DNA from: Bacilli bacterium
GTDB lineage: Bacteria; Bacillota_I; Bacilli_A; RF39; UBA660
Direction of reading: 5' to 3'
NCBI GenBank assembly: GCA_029100965.1
Contig: JAQXQC010000031.1
Location: 1 to 36,666, forward strand
Length of the DNA: 36,666 nucleotides
Shown here: in pieces, positions 7,819-17,784 of the stretch
How positions within the stretch are numbered: position 1 is the first letter of the stretch
Layout: every line of letters begins with the position of its first letter
Translations under genes and position numbers: made by a program
Notes under the pieces: model-generated
Told to the model about the DNA's origin: nothing
The model's input: the letters and a program-made list of their open reading frames with translations, nothing else
The model's database searches: none

Positions 7819-9060
7819 TTATAACATAGTAATTGGTAATTTTACAACAACCTTTGTTCCTTTACCTAACTCAGAAAAATAATCTAAAGTTCCTTCATGA
7901 GCCTTAATAATTTCATTAGATAAACTTACCCCTAATCCAGTTCCTTTTACTTTTGTCGTAAAAAACATTTCTTTCATATGAGACAAAGTCTCTTTATCCA
8001 TACCACTTCCGTTATCTATAACTTCAATACAATAATACTTATTCTGTATTTTAGCATTAACTAAAATCTTTCCATGACCAGACATTGCTTCTAAACTATT
8101 TTTAATCAAATTAACAAAAACTTGCTTTAAACGACTATAATCTCCCATTATATATACATCATCCTCATTTTGAGCAAAATTCATTTCAAACAAAACATTT
8201 TTCCCCTTTATCAATAAATTTAAATCACTTTCTAACTCCTCTAACAACATATTAACATCAACATAATCCTTCTCTATTTTTATCTTACTAAACTCCATAA
8301 AATCATTCATAATATCAAGACTTCTATTTAACTCTTGTCGAACAATTGGAATATATCTTTCAACTTGACTACAATCATTAACATTTAACATATCCAAATA
8401 TCCCTTACAAACAGCAATAGGATTCTTTACTTCATGAGTAATTTTAAATAATGAATTTTTAATTTGTTTATCCTTCTCAAGCTCAGAAACAGACAAATAT
8501 AAAGAAGTAACCTGTTCTGCCAATTTAAATAAATGTAATAAAGAAAAAGGTAATATATAAAATAACAACATATAAAAACATAAACGAATAACAGAAACAA
8601 CATCACTAGAAGTAAAAACATAAAAATATTCCATCGTAAAGAAAAATCCTTGTAAAACTGCAATTAATAAAATAAATGTATTATCTCTTATCTTTCTCTT
8701 CTTTCCAATTACCCACATCAAATAATAACAACTAAACTTAATTAACATAAAAATAATATGTAAATGCAAATAAAAATAAGAATATAAAATAACAATCATC
8801 GATAAAAGAACCCCTACACTAGGCTGTTTTTTCAAATAAGCAACAATAATTGGTAAATTACAAAATAATAATCCAAGCGAATTTCTATCAATATTTCCAT
8901 AGCGAAAACATAAATACATAGAAGTAACCAATGAAACATCTAAAATTAAATTACTATACTTCTCCATACAAACTTCCCTATAACAATTATAAATAAAAAA
9001 TACTAAAATAGGAAACATCATTAAAATAATATTTAATATAATATCTTCCATAAAATACAT
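7819..9060 (-). CDS. Membrane sensor histidine kinase
   Basis: Multiple N-terminal TM segments; H-box KITHEVKNPIAVCKGYLDML; N-box NLIKNSLEAM; DNGSGMD; GTGLGVSLSNEII. Confidence 0.9.
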   Translation of the reverse strand: MYFMEDIILNIILMMFPILVFFIYNCYREVCMEKYSNLILDVSLVTSMYLCFRYGNIDRNSLGLLFCNLPIIVAYLKKQPSVGVLLSMIVILYSYFYLHLHIIFMLIKFSCYYLMWVIGKKRKIRDNTFILLIAVLQGFFFTMEYFYVFTSSDVVSVIRLCFYMLLFYILPFSLLHLFKLAEQVTSLYLSVSELEKDKQIKNSLFKITHEVKNPIAVCKGYLDMLNVNDCSQVERYIPIVRQELNRSLDIMNDFMEFSKIKIEKDYVDVNMLLEELESDLNLLIKGKNVLFEMNFAQNEDDVYIMGDYSRLKQVFVNLIKNSLEAMSGHGKILVNAKIQNKYYCIEVIDNGSGMDKETLSHMKEMFFTTKVKGTGLGVSLSNEIIKAHEGTLDYFSELGKGTKVVVKLPITML

Positions 9061-9180
9061 AATATCCCTCTTTTCTTCATCTAAAGAATACTAAAAACAA
9101 AAAGATATTTTTGTCGAATGATGTCGAATAAGTAAAACTTTGTCGAAATAAAGAAAAAAAGTAGAAGACTTTTTATACTT

Positions 9181-9495
9181 CTACTTCAACTCATCAATAT
9201 ATTTTTTTAATTTTTTAGCATCTTTTCCAAAAATAATTTTTAATTGATCTTCTATCTCAACAACCCCTTTAGCCCCAAGTTTCATAATTCCTTCCTTGTT
9301 TGCTTTTGTTACATCTTTTAAAGTAACCTTAAATCGAGACATTTCGACTTCAGTATCAATAATATTATCTTTACCTCCAAGATACTCGACCAATTTATTA
9401 ATTTCTAGTTTAAAATCTTTACTATTTGCACGAATAACAGCCAAAAATATAACAATTAAAACAGTAACAATAATAACATAATGTATTGGTTGCAT
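9181..9495 (-). CDS. Membrane-anchored PTS EIIB-like domain protein lacking the active-site Cys
   Basis: N-terminal TM then LVEYLGGKDNIIDTEVEMSRFKVTLKDVTKANKEGIMKLGAKGVVEI, resembling glucose-type EIIB. Confidence 0.65.
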   Translation of the reverse strand: MQPIHYVIIVTVLIVIFLAVIRANSKDFKLEINKLVEYLGGKDNIIDTEVEMSRFKVTLKDVTKANKEGIMKLGAKGVVEIEDQLKIIFGKDAKKLKKYIDELK

Positions 9496-9600
9496 TTCTC
9501 CACCTCACTTTAAATTATACAACATAATATCCAATTTAACAATCCTTAAACCTTTTTCTTTCTTTCAACTTTACCTAAAAGAAAGAAAAACATAAGTATT

Positions 9601-11121
9601 TTATTTTAAATAATATTTATATTCCTTATTTCTAATTTGAATAGAAAACCAAATTCGAGAAGCCTTATCCAAATCCTTATTTACCGATAAATAAACGCCA
9701 TCCTTATAATTCCCCGGTGTCTTATCATAAAAGAAAGAAGTATAATCTTTACCATCTAACGTATATCCCAAAGTAGCATAATTAGATAAAAAAGAAAAAT
9801 TATCCATACCTAATTGATTGCTCTCCATTAATACATTCAATATCAAACCTTGTCCACTTTGAATAGAATATTCTCCCTTAAACTTCTGACCCCTAACCTC
9901 ATAATCATAAGAATAAGAAAATTTATCCTTCAATTCATAAGACTTAAATTTTAAAGTTCCACTACCTAAAACTGTATCAGATAAATTAAGTTCATTTCCT
10001 AAATTTAAAGATTTAGTACTAGACCTTTCATCTAAAGAAACTGGTTTTAATAAAACAACTTTATCATCAGAATAAATCATCTTCATCTCATCACTAAGCT
10101 CACTATTAGAAACGGAAAACAAAAATACATACAACTGATTTCCTGAAATTTTTTGTTTCTGATAAACAGTTCCTAAATCAGAAAAATAATTTGCATAGCG
10201 AACACTTGAAGAATAACTATTACTCTTTATTTTCAAAATTACATTAGCATCTTCTAAAACTCTTTCTCCCCCTCTAGAAGAAATCATAATTCGAACAGCA
10301 ACAAAAGAATGTTCCAAATCACCAACCATAGCCCCTTTAGAATCTCTAGCAGTAATATAAGAATCAACTACTTGAAAATTAAAATTATCCGAAGAAAAAT
10401 TCTCCTTCTCTCCATATACTTTATGAATGACTTCTTTATCAAGAGTAAACATACTAATCCCAATTACCAAAAGAACAATAATAATTAAATAAATAAACGC
10501 CTTATTCTCTAAATAATAATATTTTAATTCTCTAATACCACGATGAATCTTTCTTTGAGCAACCTCAGTTCCTCCAACAGTAAGCTCAACTTCCTCACTA
10601 TCAGAAACATCTTCCCCTAATTCTTCCAAATCCTTAACAAAATTAAATTTCTTAATATCAAAACCTAATCCCCTAATAATAAGAAAAATTAAAGATAAGT
10701 ATTGTACAACAATCAAAATACGAAGTAAATCTCTATACAACAGTAGTGTCTTAACTTCTAAAACAGAAATATAAATAGTATGTAATCCCCCATAAGAAAC
10801 CTGAATCATCACCCCCGTTAAAAAATACAAAAGAATAAGTAACAAATACAAAATTCTAGGCTTCTTTTTATATCGCATCAAAGCATAAACGACCAAACAA
10901 ATCGCAATAGATAAAACAATCACAATAATATAATAATTTGTAATATAAGAAACAGCATCTAATTTACTTACACTTCCCTGAATAAATCCATTATAAAATT
11001 GCAAAATCAGATTAACCTTCATTGTAAGATAAAAAGATAATGTAAATAAAAGTAAATGGATAAACTTAAAATGACGAATTAAAAATCCATAAGGTTTTCT
11101 TAATATCATTATATCAACCAC
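9601..11121 (-). CDS. Multi-TM membrane protein with a large predicted extracellular domain, unknown function
   Basis: 506 aa ORF with several TM segments and a soluble C-terminal half. Confidence 0.75.
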   Translation of the reverse strand: MVDIMILRKPYGFLIRHFKFIHLLLFTLSFYLTMKVNLILQFYNGFIQGSVSKLDAVSYITNYYIIVIVLSIAICLVVYALMRYKKKPRILYLLLILLYFLTGVMIQVSYGGLHTIYISVLEVKTLLLYRDLLRILIVVQYLSLIFLIIRGLGFDIKKFNFVKDLEELGEDVSDSEEVELTVGGTEVAQRKIHRGIRELKYYYLENKAFIYLIIIVLLVIGISMFTLDKEVIHKVYGEKENFSSDNFNFQVVDSYITARDSKGAMVGDLEHSFVAVRIMISSRGGERVLEDANVILKIKSNSYSSSVRYANYFSDLGTVYQKQKISGNQLYVFLFSVSNSELSDEMKMIYSDDKVVLLKPVSLDERSSTKSLNLGNELNLSDTVLGSGTLKFKSYELKDKFSYSYDYEVRGQKFKGEYSIQSGQGLILNVLMESNQLGMDNFSFLSNYATLGYTLDGKDYTSFFYDKTPGNYKDGVYLSVNKDLDKASRIWFSIQIRNKEYKYYLK

Positions 11122-11167
11122 CTATTATAAATAAAATTATACACTAAAAAAAAAGAAATGAAAAGAA

Positions 11168-11668
11168 TTATTTTTTCAAAAATCCAATAATTTGACCTTC
11201 TCTTAAATAAATTTTTTCATTCCAATTCATTAATTCCTCAATAGAAAGATTAAACTTTTTCAAAATATCATTTAATGTTTCATTTTCTTTCACTAAATAT
11301 AAAGAAACATTATCTGCAGGCAACATCAACGATTGATTAGGATAAATATAATCATTCTTTTCTAACCCATTAAGTTGTAATAATAAATTATAATCAATCC
11401 CCTTAGCCTTAGCAATTTCATAAATGCTATCTCCTTTTTTAACTGTATAGTACTGATAATTTCTTCCACTTCTTACAGGAACCACTAACAAATATCCAGT
11501 AGTAACTTCATAGGTAGGAGAAAATCCATTTATCCTCCTAAGTTCATCCTCATTAATCCCATAAGCATTAGAAATAGAAGACAAAGTATCCCCTGATTTA
11601 ACCGTATAAACTTCATACATAAATATCACTTCCATAGTTAAAATATGCAAAAAAAAGACTTTTGACAC
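11168..11668 (-). CDS. LysM-repeat protein
   Basis: Repeats YTVKSGDTLSSISNAYGI, YTVKKGDSIYEIAKAKGI and YLVKENETLNDILKKFNL; the likely start is the ATG in YKVIFMYEVYTVKSGDT, downstream of the ORF-track start. Confidence 0.88.
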   Translation of the reverse strand: MSKVFFLHILTMEVIFMYEVYTVKSGDTLSSISNAYGINEDELRRINGFSPTYEVTTGYLLVVPVRSGRNYQYYTVKKGDSIYEIAKAKGIDYNLLLQLNGLEKNDYIYPNQSLMLPADNVSLYLVKENETLNDILKKFNLSIEELMNWNEKIYLREGQIIGFLKK

Positions 11669-11687
11669 AAAAAGAAAAGCAAAAGGT

Positions 11688-11716
11688 TTGACTTAACCCC
11701 ATTTTTATGATATAGT
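11688..11716 (+). promoter_or_regulatory. Sigma-70-type promoter for rpmB
   Basis: TTGACT, 17 nt, TATAGT. Confidence 0.65.
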
Positions 11717-11747
11717 TTTAATGCAATTCATTTCAAGGAGGGATAAT

Positions 11748-11930
11748 ATGGCAAAAAATATATCAAGTAAAAAAACAAATATGGCAAATAACAGACCAAA
11801 CTGTTTAAAAGTGACAAAAAAAGCACAAAAAGTAAACTTACAAAAAGTTAGTATCGAAGATGAAAATGGAAATATTGTAAAAGTAAGATTAAGTGCTAGA
11901 GAAATTAGAGCTGCTAAAAAAGCTGCTTAA
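11748..11930 (+). CDS. rpmB: 50S ribosomal protein L28 (divergent)
   Basis: MAKNISSKKTNMANNRPNCLKVTKKAQKVNLQKVSIEDENGNIVKVRLSAREIRAAKKAA; L28 core NLQKV and V.LSAR.I; RBS aaggaggg. Confidence 0.85.
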   Translation: MAKNISSKKTNMANNRPNCLKVTKKAQKVNLQKVSIEDENGNIVKVRLSAREIRAAKKAA

Positions 11931-11940
11931 TAATAAAAAT

Positions 11941-11967
11941 GCTTCTCAAAAAATGAGAAGTTTTTTT
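11941..11967 (+). terminator. Rho-independent terminator after rpmB
   Basis: cttctc-aaaaaat-gagaag followed by ttttttt. Confidence 0.8.
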
Positions 11968-12056
11968 ATACAATAATTTATTTATCCTACTAGCAAATCC
12001 CTATCCATTAATTTTCAATCATTTCAGTATTTTTAACTCAAAAAAAGAGTACCCCG

Positions 12057-12689
12057 CTAATCAAGCAATGAATTTACTCTTTCTATATAATGATCAGACT
12101 TAACAATATAAGAACCAACTACAGCAACATCAGCATCTTTTACCAAAGAAATCGTTTTATCATTAATTCCTCCGTCTACTTCGATTAATACAGACAAATG
12201 ATTTTTACCAATATAATTCTTTAACATAATAATCTTATCTTTAGTATCTAAAATAAAAGATTGCCCCCCCCGACCAGGAATAACACTCATCAAAAGAATC
12301 ATGTCAATCTTATCTAAATATGGATAAATATCTTGAATATCTGTATCTGGACAAATCGCTATTCCACATCGATAACCCATATCATGAATCCTCTGAATAT
12401 TTTCTAAAATATCTTGTTTTGTCTCCAAATGAAAAGTAATAGACTCAATATTTAAACCTATAAATCGATCTAAATAAGAAGAAACATCCTCAACCATCAA
12501 ATGAATCTGAAGTTTAAAGTGAGAAAGATTATTAATACTTTTAATTTCATCCATATCCTGAAATTGAATATTATCAACCATTTTCCCATCCATAACATCA
12601 ATATGAAGATAACTAATACCAGTCTGGTTTAACTTATCTACAGAAGAAATTCTATCTGAAGCATCCAATAATGAAGCAGAAATTTTCAT
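12057..12689 (-). CDS. rpe: Ribulose-phosphate 3-epimerase
   Basis: SASLLDAS, LHIDVMDG, HLMVEDV, MSVIPGRGGQSF, IEVDGGI. Confidence 0.92.
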   Translation of the reverse strand: MKISASLLDASDRISSVDKLNQTGISYLHIDVMDGKMVDNIQFQDMDEIKSINNLSHFKLQIHLMVEDVSSYLDRFIGLNIESITFHLETKQDILENIQRIHDMGYRCGIAICPDTDIQDIYPYLDKIDMILLMSVIPGRGGQSFILDTKDKIIMLKNYIGKNHLSVLIEVDGGINDKTISLVKDADVAVVGSYIVKSDHYIERVNSLLD

Positions 12690-13534
12690 CGTCTCTCACC
12701 TTCCTTATCACTAATAAAATGAACATAATTATCGTAGCGACTTTTTAAAATATCCCCACACTCAACCATCTTCTTTACATAGCATCCATCTTCTTTTATA
12801 TGCATACAATCCCTATACTTACAATGTTCTAAAAAAGAAAACATCTCATTCATATTATCACGAATTGCATATTTATCCATCCCATGAAAATCAACATTCG
12901 AAAATCCAGGAGTATCAACAATATAGCCATCCACTACTTCATATAATTCAGTATGCCTTGTCGTATGCTTTCCTCGATTTAAAGCATATGAAATTTCATT
13001 TGTCTTAAGCTTTAACGTAGGAGAAATTCTATTTAATAAACTACTCTTCCCCGCACCAGACTGACCTGTTAATACCGTAATCTTATCTTTAAAAACATGC
13101 TTTAACCCATCAATATCATCATTAGTAAAAACTTCATAACCATCATCTTGATAATACTTCATAACTTTTTCTATATTTTCTTTTTCTAAATCAGAAAGCA
13201 AATCCAACTTTGTAAAACAAATAACTGGTTTAATCCTATGATAACTAATTACAGTAAGTAACTTGTCCAATAAATAAGAATCAAAATCAGGACTCTTAAC
13301 ACTAGCAACAACAATAGCCTGATCAACATTCGCAACACTGGGACGAACAAGAGAATTCTTTCTCTCATGAATAGCTAACAAATAACCATTACCTTCATCA
13401 AAAACAACATGATCACCAACCAAAGGAGAAAGTCCATGATAGCGAAACTTTCCCCTAGGTTTACATAAATAAGTATTATTCACACTTTTAACTAAATAAT
13501 CATTACTAATATTTTTAATAATTAATCCTTCCAT
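12686..13534 (-). CDS. rsgA: Ribosome small-subunit-dependent GTPase A
   Basis: Circularly permuted GTPase: TGQSGAGKSSLLN, GKHTTRHTEL, DTPGFS and a C-terminal Cys/His zinc site. Confidence 0.94.
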   Translation of the reverse strand: MEGLIIKNISNDYLVKSVNNTYLCKPRGKFRYHGLSPLVGDHVVFDEGNGYLLAIHERKNSLVRPSVANVDQAIVVASVKSPDFDSYLLDKLLTVISYHRIKPVICFTKLDLLSDLEKENIEKVMKYYQDDGYEVFTNDDIDGLKHVFKDKITVLTGQSGAGKSSLLNRISPTLKLKTNEISYALNRGKHTTRHTELYEVVDGYIVDTPGFSNVDFHGMDKYAIRDNMNEMFSFLEHCKYRDCMHIKEDGCYVKKMVECGDILKSRYDNYVHFISDKEGERR

Positions 13535-13542
13535 AAATCCCC

Positions 13543-15522
13543 CTAATCTAAATTATCACCAGTATCAGTACTATTACTACTATCACTTTTTGTATAATAG
13601 CAATTAATAACAGCATCTTTACCACTAATTTGATAATTAACTTGAGGAGTAACTAAATCATAAGATGCTTTACCTGGACAAGTAACTGTGCCACTTTCTC
13701 CATCTTTATGTTTCTCTACTTTGGTATCAAAAACTGATTCAGTACTACCCTTTAAATAATAATTAATAGTCAAATTATAAGTCGTCATATCAACATCAAT
13801 AGTAACAACAAATTGTACCCCACTAGCAATCTTACCTGTACGATTTTGTCCAGTAACAGCCTTATCTAAATAACTACTATAATCACTAACGACATTTCCT
13901 TTTTTATCCTTTACAACTAAAGATAATCCATATTGATTAGCAAACTCCTCTGCTTTAGATAAAGTCCAACCTTCCGTAGCAATCTCAGGATAACTATCAT
14001 AAATATCTGGAATATATAAAGTAAGTTCATCACCTTTTTTCAACTTAGTTTCTTCTTTCTCTACATATTTAGGACTCTGGTCAATAACAGCATCAATTTT
14101 TCCGATATAATCCTTAGGACTTTCTACTTTCTTTTTCTCAACAGTAACTTTAAGCCCTAATTTCTCTAATTTTTTCTTAAGAGAAGAAGCATTTTGATTA
14201 GTATAATCCTCTAATACAACATCAGCAAGTCCAGTTGATTCCACAACAGTAATAATACTTCCCTTTCTCTTACTAGATCCAGCACTAGGTTGTGTTTCAA
14301 TAACATACCCTTCTTTAATTTTATCACTAGCTTCTTTCTTTACATCATACTTAAAGCCCTTCTTCTTCAAAACAGAAATAGCTTTATCAATCTTTTGATT
14401 AGTAACGTCAGGAACTACAATTACCTTTGTATTATTACGATGATTTAAGAAAATCAAAGTACCAGACATCAATAAAATAACAACCAACCCTACCAAAATA
14501 AGTATTTTTGTACGAGTCATCTTCTTCTTTTCTTTTTTCCGAGAACCACCATTTCCAATTTCTTCTCCATTAGCAGGAATTTCTACTTCTTTAGCCTTAG
14601 GTTGAGTAACTGTAGATTCTTTAATAGGAATTGCTCTACTCTCATCTAATTCACTCTCCGGATAAGGAAAATGATATTTTACCTCATTCTGCCTATCTTC
14701 ATCTAAAGCATGAACAATATCATCATGCATTTCATGAATATTATCATATCTATTTTTAGGATTTTTAGCTGTTGCTTTTAAAACAATATTCTCAACACTT
14801 TGAGGAATTAAAGGATTTTGTCTACGAATACTAGGAATTCGCTCCTTCATTTGCTTTAAAGCAATCTCAACAGCATTATCTCCTTTAAAAGGAACACTTC
14901 CCGTAAGTAATTCATACATCAAAATACCAGCAGAATAAATATCACTCTTAGTAGTAGCCCCCTTTCCACTCGCCTGCTCAGGTGGCAAATAATGAACACT
15001 ACCCATAACAGAGTTAGTCTGTGTCAATTGTGTTGCATTCATTGACATAGCAATACCAAAATCAGTAATTTTAATCATTCCATTATCTAAAATCATAATA
15101 TTTTGAGGTTTAATATCACGATGAATGATATAAGCATCATGTGCCTGAGCTAGCCCATCAGTAAGTTGTGCCATAATATCAATAACTTCAGGAACCGTCA
15201 AACTTCCTCTTTTTTGAATTAATTGTTTTAAAGTCTTACCATCAATATATTCCATAACAATATAATGTTGTCCATCTTCTTCCCCAACATCATAAACCTC
15301 TACAATATTAGGATGTGACAAATCTGATACACTTTTTGCTTCTCTCTGAAACCTACGAATAAATTTCTCATTATTCTCAAGATCTCCTCTTAAAACCTTA
15401 ATTGCAACATCTCTATCCAAAATCTTATCATGTGCTAAATACACATTTGCCATACCACCCTCACCAATTGATTTTAAAATTTCATACCGTTCATTGATAA
15501 CTTGCCCTTTCGATAGCATCAC
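13543..15522 (-). CDS. prkC: PASTA-domain Ser/Thr protein kinase
   Basis: Kinase motifs IGEGGMANVYLA, HRDIKPQNI, DFG; TM; PASTA repeats; extra C-terminal domain. Confidence 0.93.
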   Translation of the reverse strand: MMLSKGQVINERYEILKSIGEGGMANVYLAHDKILDRDVAIKVLRGDLENNEKFIRRFQREAKSVSDLSHPNIVEVYDVGEEDGQHYIVMEYIDGKTLKQLIQKRGSLTVPEVIDIMAQLTDGLAQAHDAYIIHRDIKPQNIMILDNGMIKITDFGIAMSMNATQLTQTNSVMGSVHYLPPEQASGKGATTKSDIYSAGILMYELLTGSVPFKGDNAVEIALKQMKERIPSIRRQNPLIPQSVENIVLKATAKNPKNRYDNIHEMHDDIVHALDEDRQNEVKYHFPYPESELDESRAIPIKESTVTQPKAKEVEIPANGEEIGNGGSRKKEKKKMTRTKILILVGLVVILLMSGTLIFLNHRNNTKVIVVPDVTNQKIDKAISVLKKKGFKYDVKKEASDKIKEGYVIETQPSAGSSKRKGSIITVVESTGLADVVLEDYTNQNASSLKKKLEKLGLKVTVEKKKVESPKDYIGKIDAVIDQSPKYVEKEETKLKKGDELTLYIPDIYDSYPEIATEGWTLSKAEEFANQYGLSLVVKDKKGNVVSDYSSYLDKAVTGQNRTGKIASGVQFVVTIDVDMTTYNLTINYYLKGSTESVFDTKVEKHKDGESGTVTCPGKASYDLVTPQVNYQISGKDAVINCYYTKSDSSNSTDTGDNLD

Positions 15523-16259
15523 ACATCACCGCTTTCTCTTTTTAAATAAGCAATACTTATATTGTCATTTCCTCCTCTAGCATTTGCTTTACGAATTAAT
15601 TTTTCTACCGCCTCCTGAGCAGTAGCCTCTTCGTTCAAAACCCTTTCTATTTGTTCTTCTGTAATCATATTAGTAAGACCATCACTACAAAGAAGAATAC
15701 CATCATTTTTAACATCTACATCAAAAATATCAATATCAATAGGATTATTTGCTCCTAAAGCTCTCATTAAAACATTTTTTCTAGGATGATATTTTGCTTC
15801 CTCAGGAGTAAGCTCTCCAGTAGATACAAGTAAATTCACTAATGTATGATCTTTTGTTACTTTATGAATTTTATGATTTTTAATCACAAACCCCGAACTA
15901 TCTCCAATATTACCATACAGCAAATAATCATTTGTCTTAATTGCACAAACAAAAGTTGTCCCCATTCCTTTACTATCAGGATTCTCTTTGGTATACTCAA
16001 AAATCTTTTGATTCATTTCTGTAACAATATTTCTCAAAAATTCAACAGCACTATCTTTATCACCAATAGAATCTAAATTATAAAATTCTTCCGTTAAATG
16101 ATTAATTGCAATCGCACTAGCCACTTCTCCAGCCTTATGCCCCCCCATTCCATCAGCAACGGCAAGCAAATATTCTCCTTTATCATTATTCAAAATAATA
16201 ACATTATCTTCATTGTGTTCCCTAACTTTTCCTGTATCTGTCAAATAAAATGTTTCCAT
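15519..16259 (-). CDS. prpC: PP2C-family protein phosphatase
   Basis: TDTGKVREHNEDN, VADGMGGHKAGEVAS, LCSDGLTNM, GGNDNISIAYL; overlaps prkC. Confidence 0.93.
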   Translation of the reverse strand: METFYLTDTGKVREHNEDNVIILNNDKGEYLLAVADGMGGHKAGEVASAIAINHLTEEFYNLDSIGDKDSAVEFLRNIVTEMNQKIFEYTKENPDSKGMGTTFVCAIKTNDYLLYGNIGDSSGFVIKNHKIHKVTKDHTLVNLLVSTGELTPEEAKYHPRKNVLMRALGANNPIDIDIFDVDVKNDGILLCSDGLTNMITEEQIERVLNEEATAQEAVEKLIRKANARGGNDNISIAYLKRESGDV

Positions 16260-17293
16260 TAAAATTCTCCTTTCAAAAAAGCATTATTAGCCCTAAGTTG
16301 TCCACAAGCAGCATCTACTTTTCCTCCAAATTCCCTACGAATTGTCACATTAATATTCTCTTTCTTTAGTATATCATAAAATCTTAAAATTTGTGACTTT
16401 TTAGAACGCTTATACCCTATATTTTCAGTCTCATTATAAGGAATTAAATTAACATAACACATCATGTTTTTTAATTTCTTTGCAAGTTCTCTAGCACAAT
16501 CATCAGTATCATTAATTCCATCTAGCATAATATATTCCATAGTAACTCTACGATTAGTTTTTTGAATATACTTCTTAATCACTTGAAATAAACTATCCAT
16601 ATCATAAGCAGAAGCAATAGACATTATTTCTTTTCGAATAGTATCATTAGGCGCATGTAAACTAATCGCCAAATTAACTTGCCCTTCTTCTTGCATAAAC
16701 TTTTCAATCCCAGGAATAACACCACAAGTAGAAATAGTAATATGTCTTGATCCTATGCCAATTCCTTTACCACAATTAATAATCTTAACAAAACGCATTA
16801 CATTATTATAATTATCCATAGGTTCCCCTATTCCCATCATAACAACATGTGTAATTCTTTTCTTTATATCTTCCTCAATTAATAATATTTGTTGAACAAT
16901 TTCATAAGCCTCTAAATTTCGTACTTTCTTTAAACGACCACTTTCACAAAAACGGCATCCCATATTACAACCAACTTGACTAGAAACACATATACTTATC
17001 CCATAATCATGAAACATCACAACAGATTCTATTCTCTCACCATCTAATAACTCAAACAAATATTTAGAAACATCAACATCTTCTTGCTTTATCAACAATT
17101 TAATCTTTTCAAAAGAAAAATTATCTTGAAGTATTTTTTGACATTTAGTTCCTATATTCATCATTTTTTCTGGCTCTTCTATTCTTTTCTTATACAAAAA
17201 ATCAAAAACTTGTGTTGCTCTAAATTTCTTATCTCCAATAGAAACAAAATAATCCTCTAATTCCCCTAAAGTATAATCATAAATATTCCTCAT
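16259..17293 (-). CDS. rlmN: 23S rRNA/tRNA adenine C2-methyltransferase (radical SAM)
   Basis: SQVGCNMGCRFCESG (CxxxCxxC), MGIGEPMDNYNNV, ISTCGVIPGI. Confidence 0.93.
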   Translation of the reverse strand: MRNIYDYTLGELEDYFVSIGDKKFRATQVFDFLYKKRIEEPEKMMNIGTKCQKILQDNFSFEKIKLLIKQEDVDVSKYLFELLDGERIESVVMFHDYGISICVSSQVGCNMGCRFCESGRLKKVRNLEAYEIVQQILLIEEDIKKRITHVVMMGIGEPMDNYNNVMRFVKIINCGKGIGIGSRHITISTCGVIPGIEKFMQEEGQVNLAISLHAPNDTIRKEIMSIASAYDMDSLFQVIKKYIQKTNRRVTMEYIMLDGINDTDDCARELAKKLKNMMCYVNLIPYNETENIGYKRSKKSQILRFYDILKKENINVTIRREFGGKVDAACGQLRANNAFLKGEF

Positions 17294-17302
17294 ATCTCTC
17301 TC

Positions 17303-17689
17303 CTAAAAAATTCTATTTATAAATAAATAAAATAAAACAACATCAAGAATAGAATAAAGTAAAATAATCAAAATACTAGATTTAAAAGTAATCTTTTTCT
17401 TTAAAAGAAATTTATCTATTAAAATAGTATAAAGAGAAAAAAAGCCAATAATTAATAAATTAATATACCCTCTTCCCAAAAACAAAAGTTTATCATTACT
17501 AATTAACACATCATTATTTAAAACTTTAACATAATGAACAGAATTTTTTTTAGCAATATAAATAGTGAATACAATATTAATCAATATCAAAAATATATAA
17601 ATATAATTTTTATTTTTTATAAAATTTTTAAATGATTTCTTTTTCTCTAATTGTTGTTTTTTTTCTTTCTTATAAATTTTTTTATGCAT
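17303..17689 (-). CDS. Small membrane protein, unknown function
   Basis: 128 aa ORF with several TM segments. Confidence 0.55.
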   Translation of the reverse strand: MHKKIYKKEKKQQLEKKKSFKNFIKNKNYIYIFLILINIVFTIYIAKKNSVHYVKVLNNDVLISNDKLLFLGRGYINLLIIGFFSLYTILIDKFLLKKKITFKSSILIILLYSILDVVLFYLFINRIF

Positions 17690-17758
17690 AAACTCCTCCT
17701 ACTCTTCTTAGATATAAGTATATCTTTTTTTTTATCGTTATTCAAGTATTTTAAGATG

Positions 17759-17784
17759 AAAAAAAACACTAAGTTATCCTAGTG
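17759..17784 (-). terminator. Rho-independent terminator overlapping the pta stop codon
   Basis: cacta...tagtg with flanking A-run (U-tract on minus). Confidence 0.6.

Noticed and set aside
8427-8663. 78-aa ORF on - strand
   Set aside because: Alternate frame inside the histidine kinase gene.
9296-9481. 61-aa ORF on + strand
   Set aside because: Antisense to the EIIB-like gene; no RBS or family signal.
15846-16076. 76-aa ORF on + strand
   Set aside because: Antisense to prpC, which is strongly supported.
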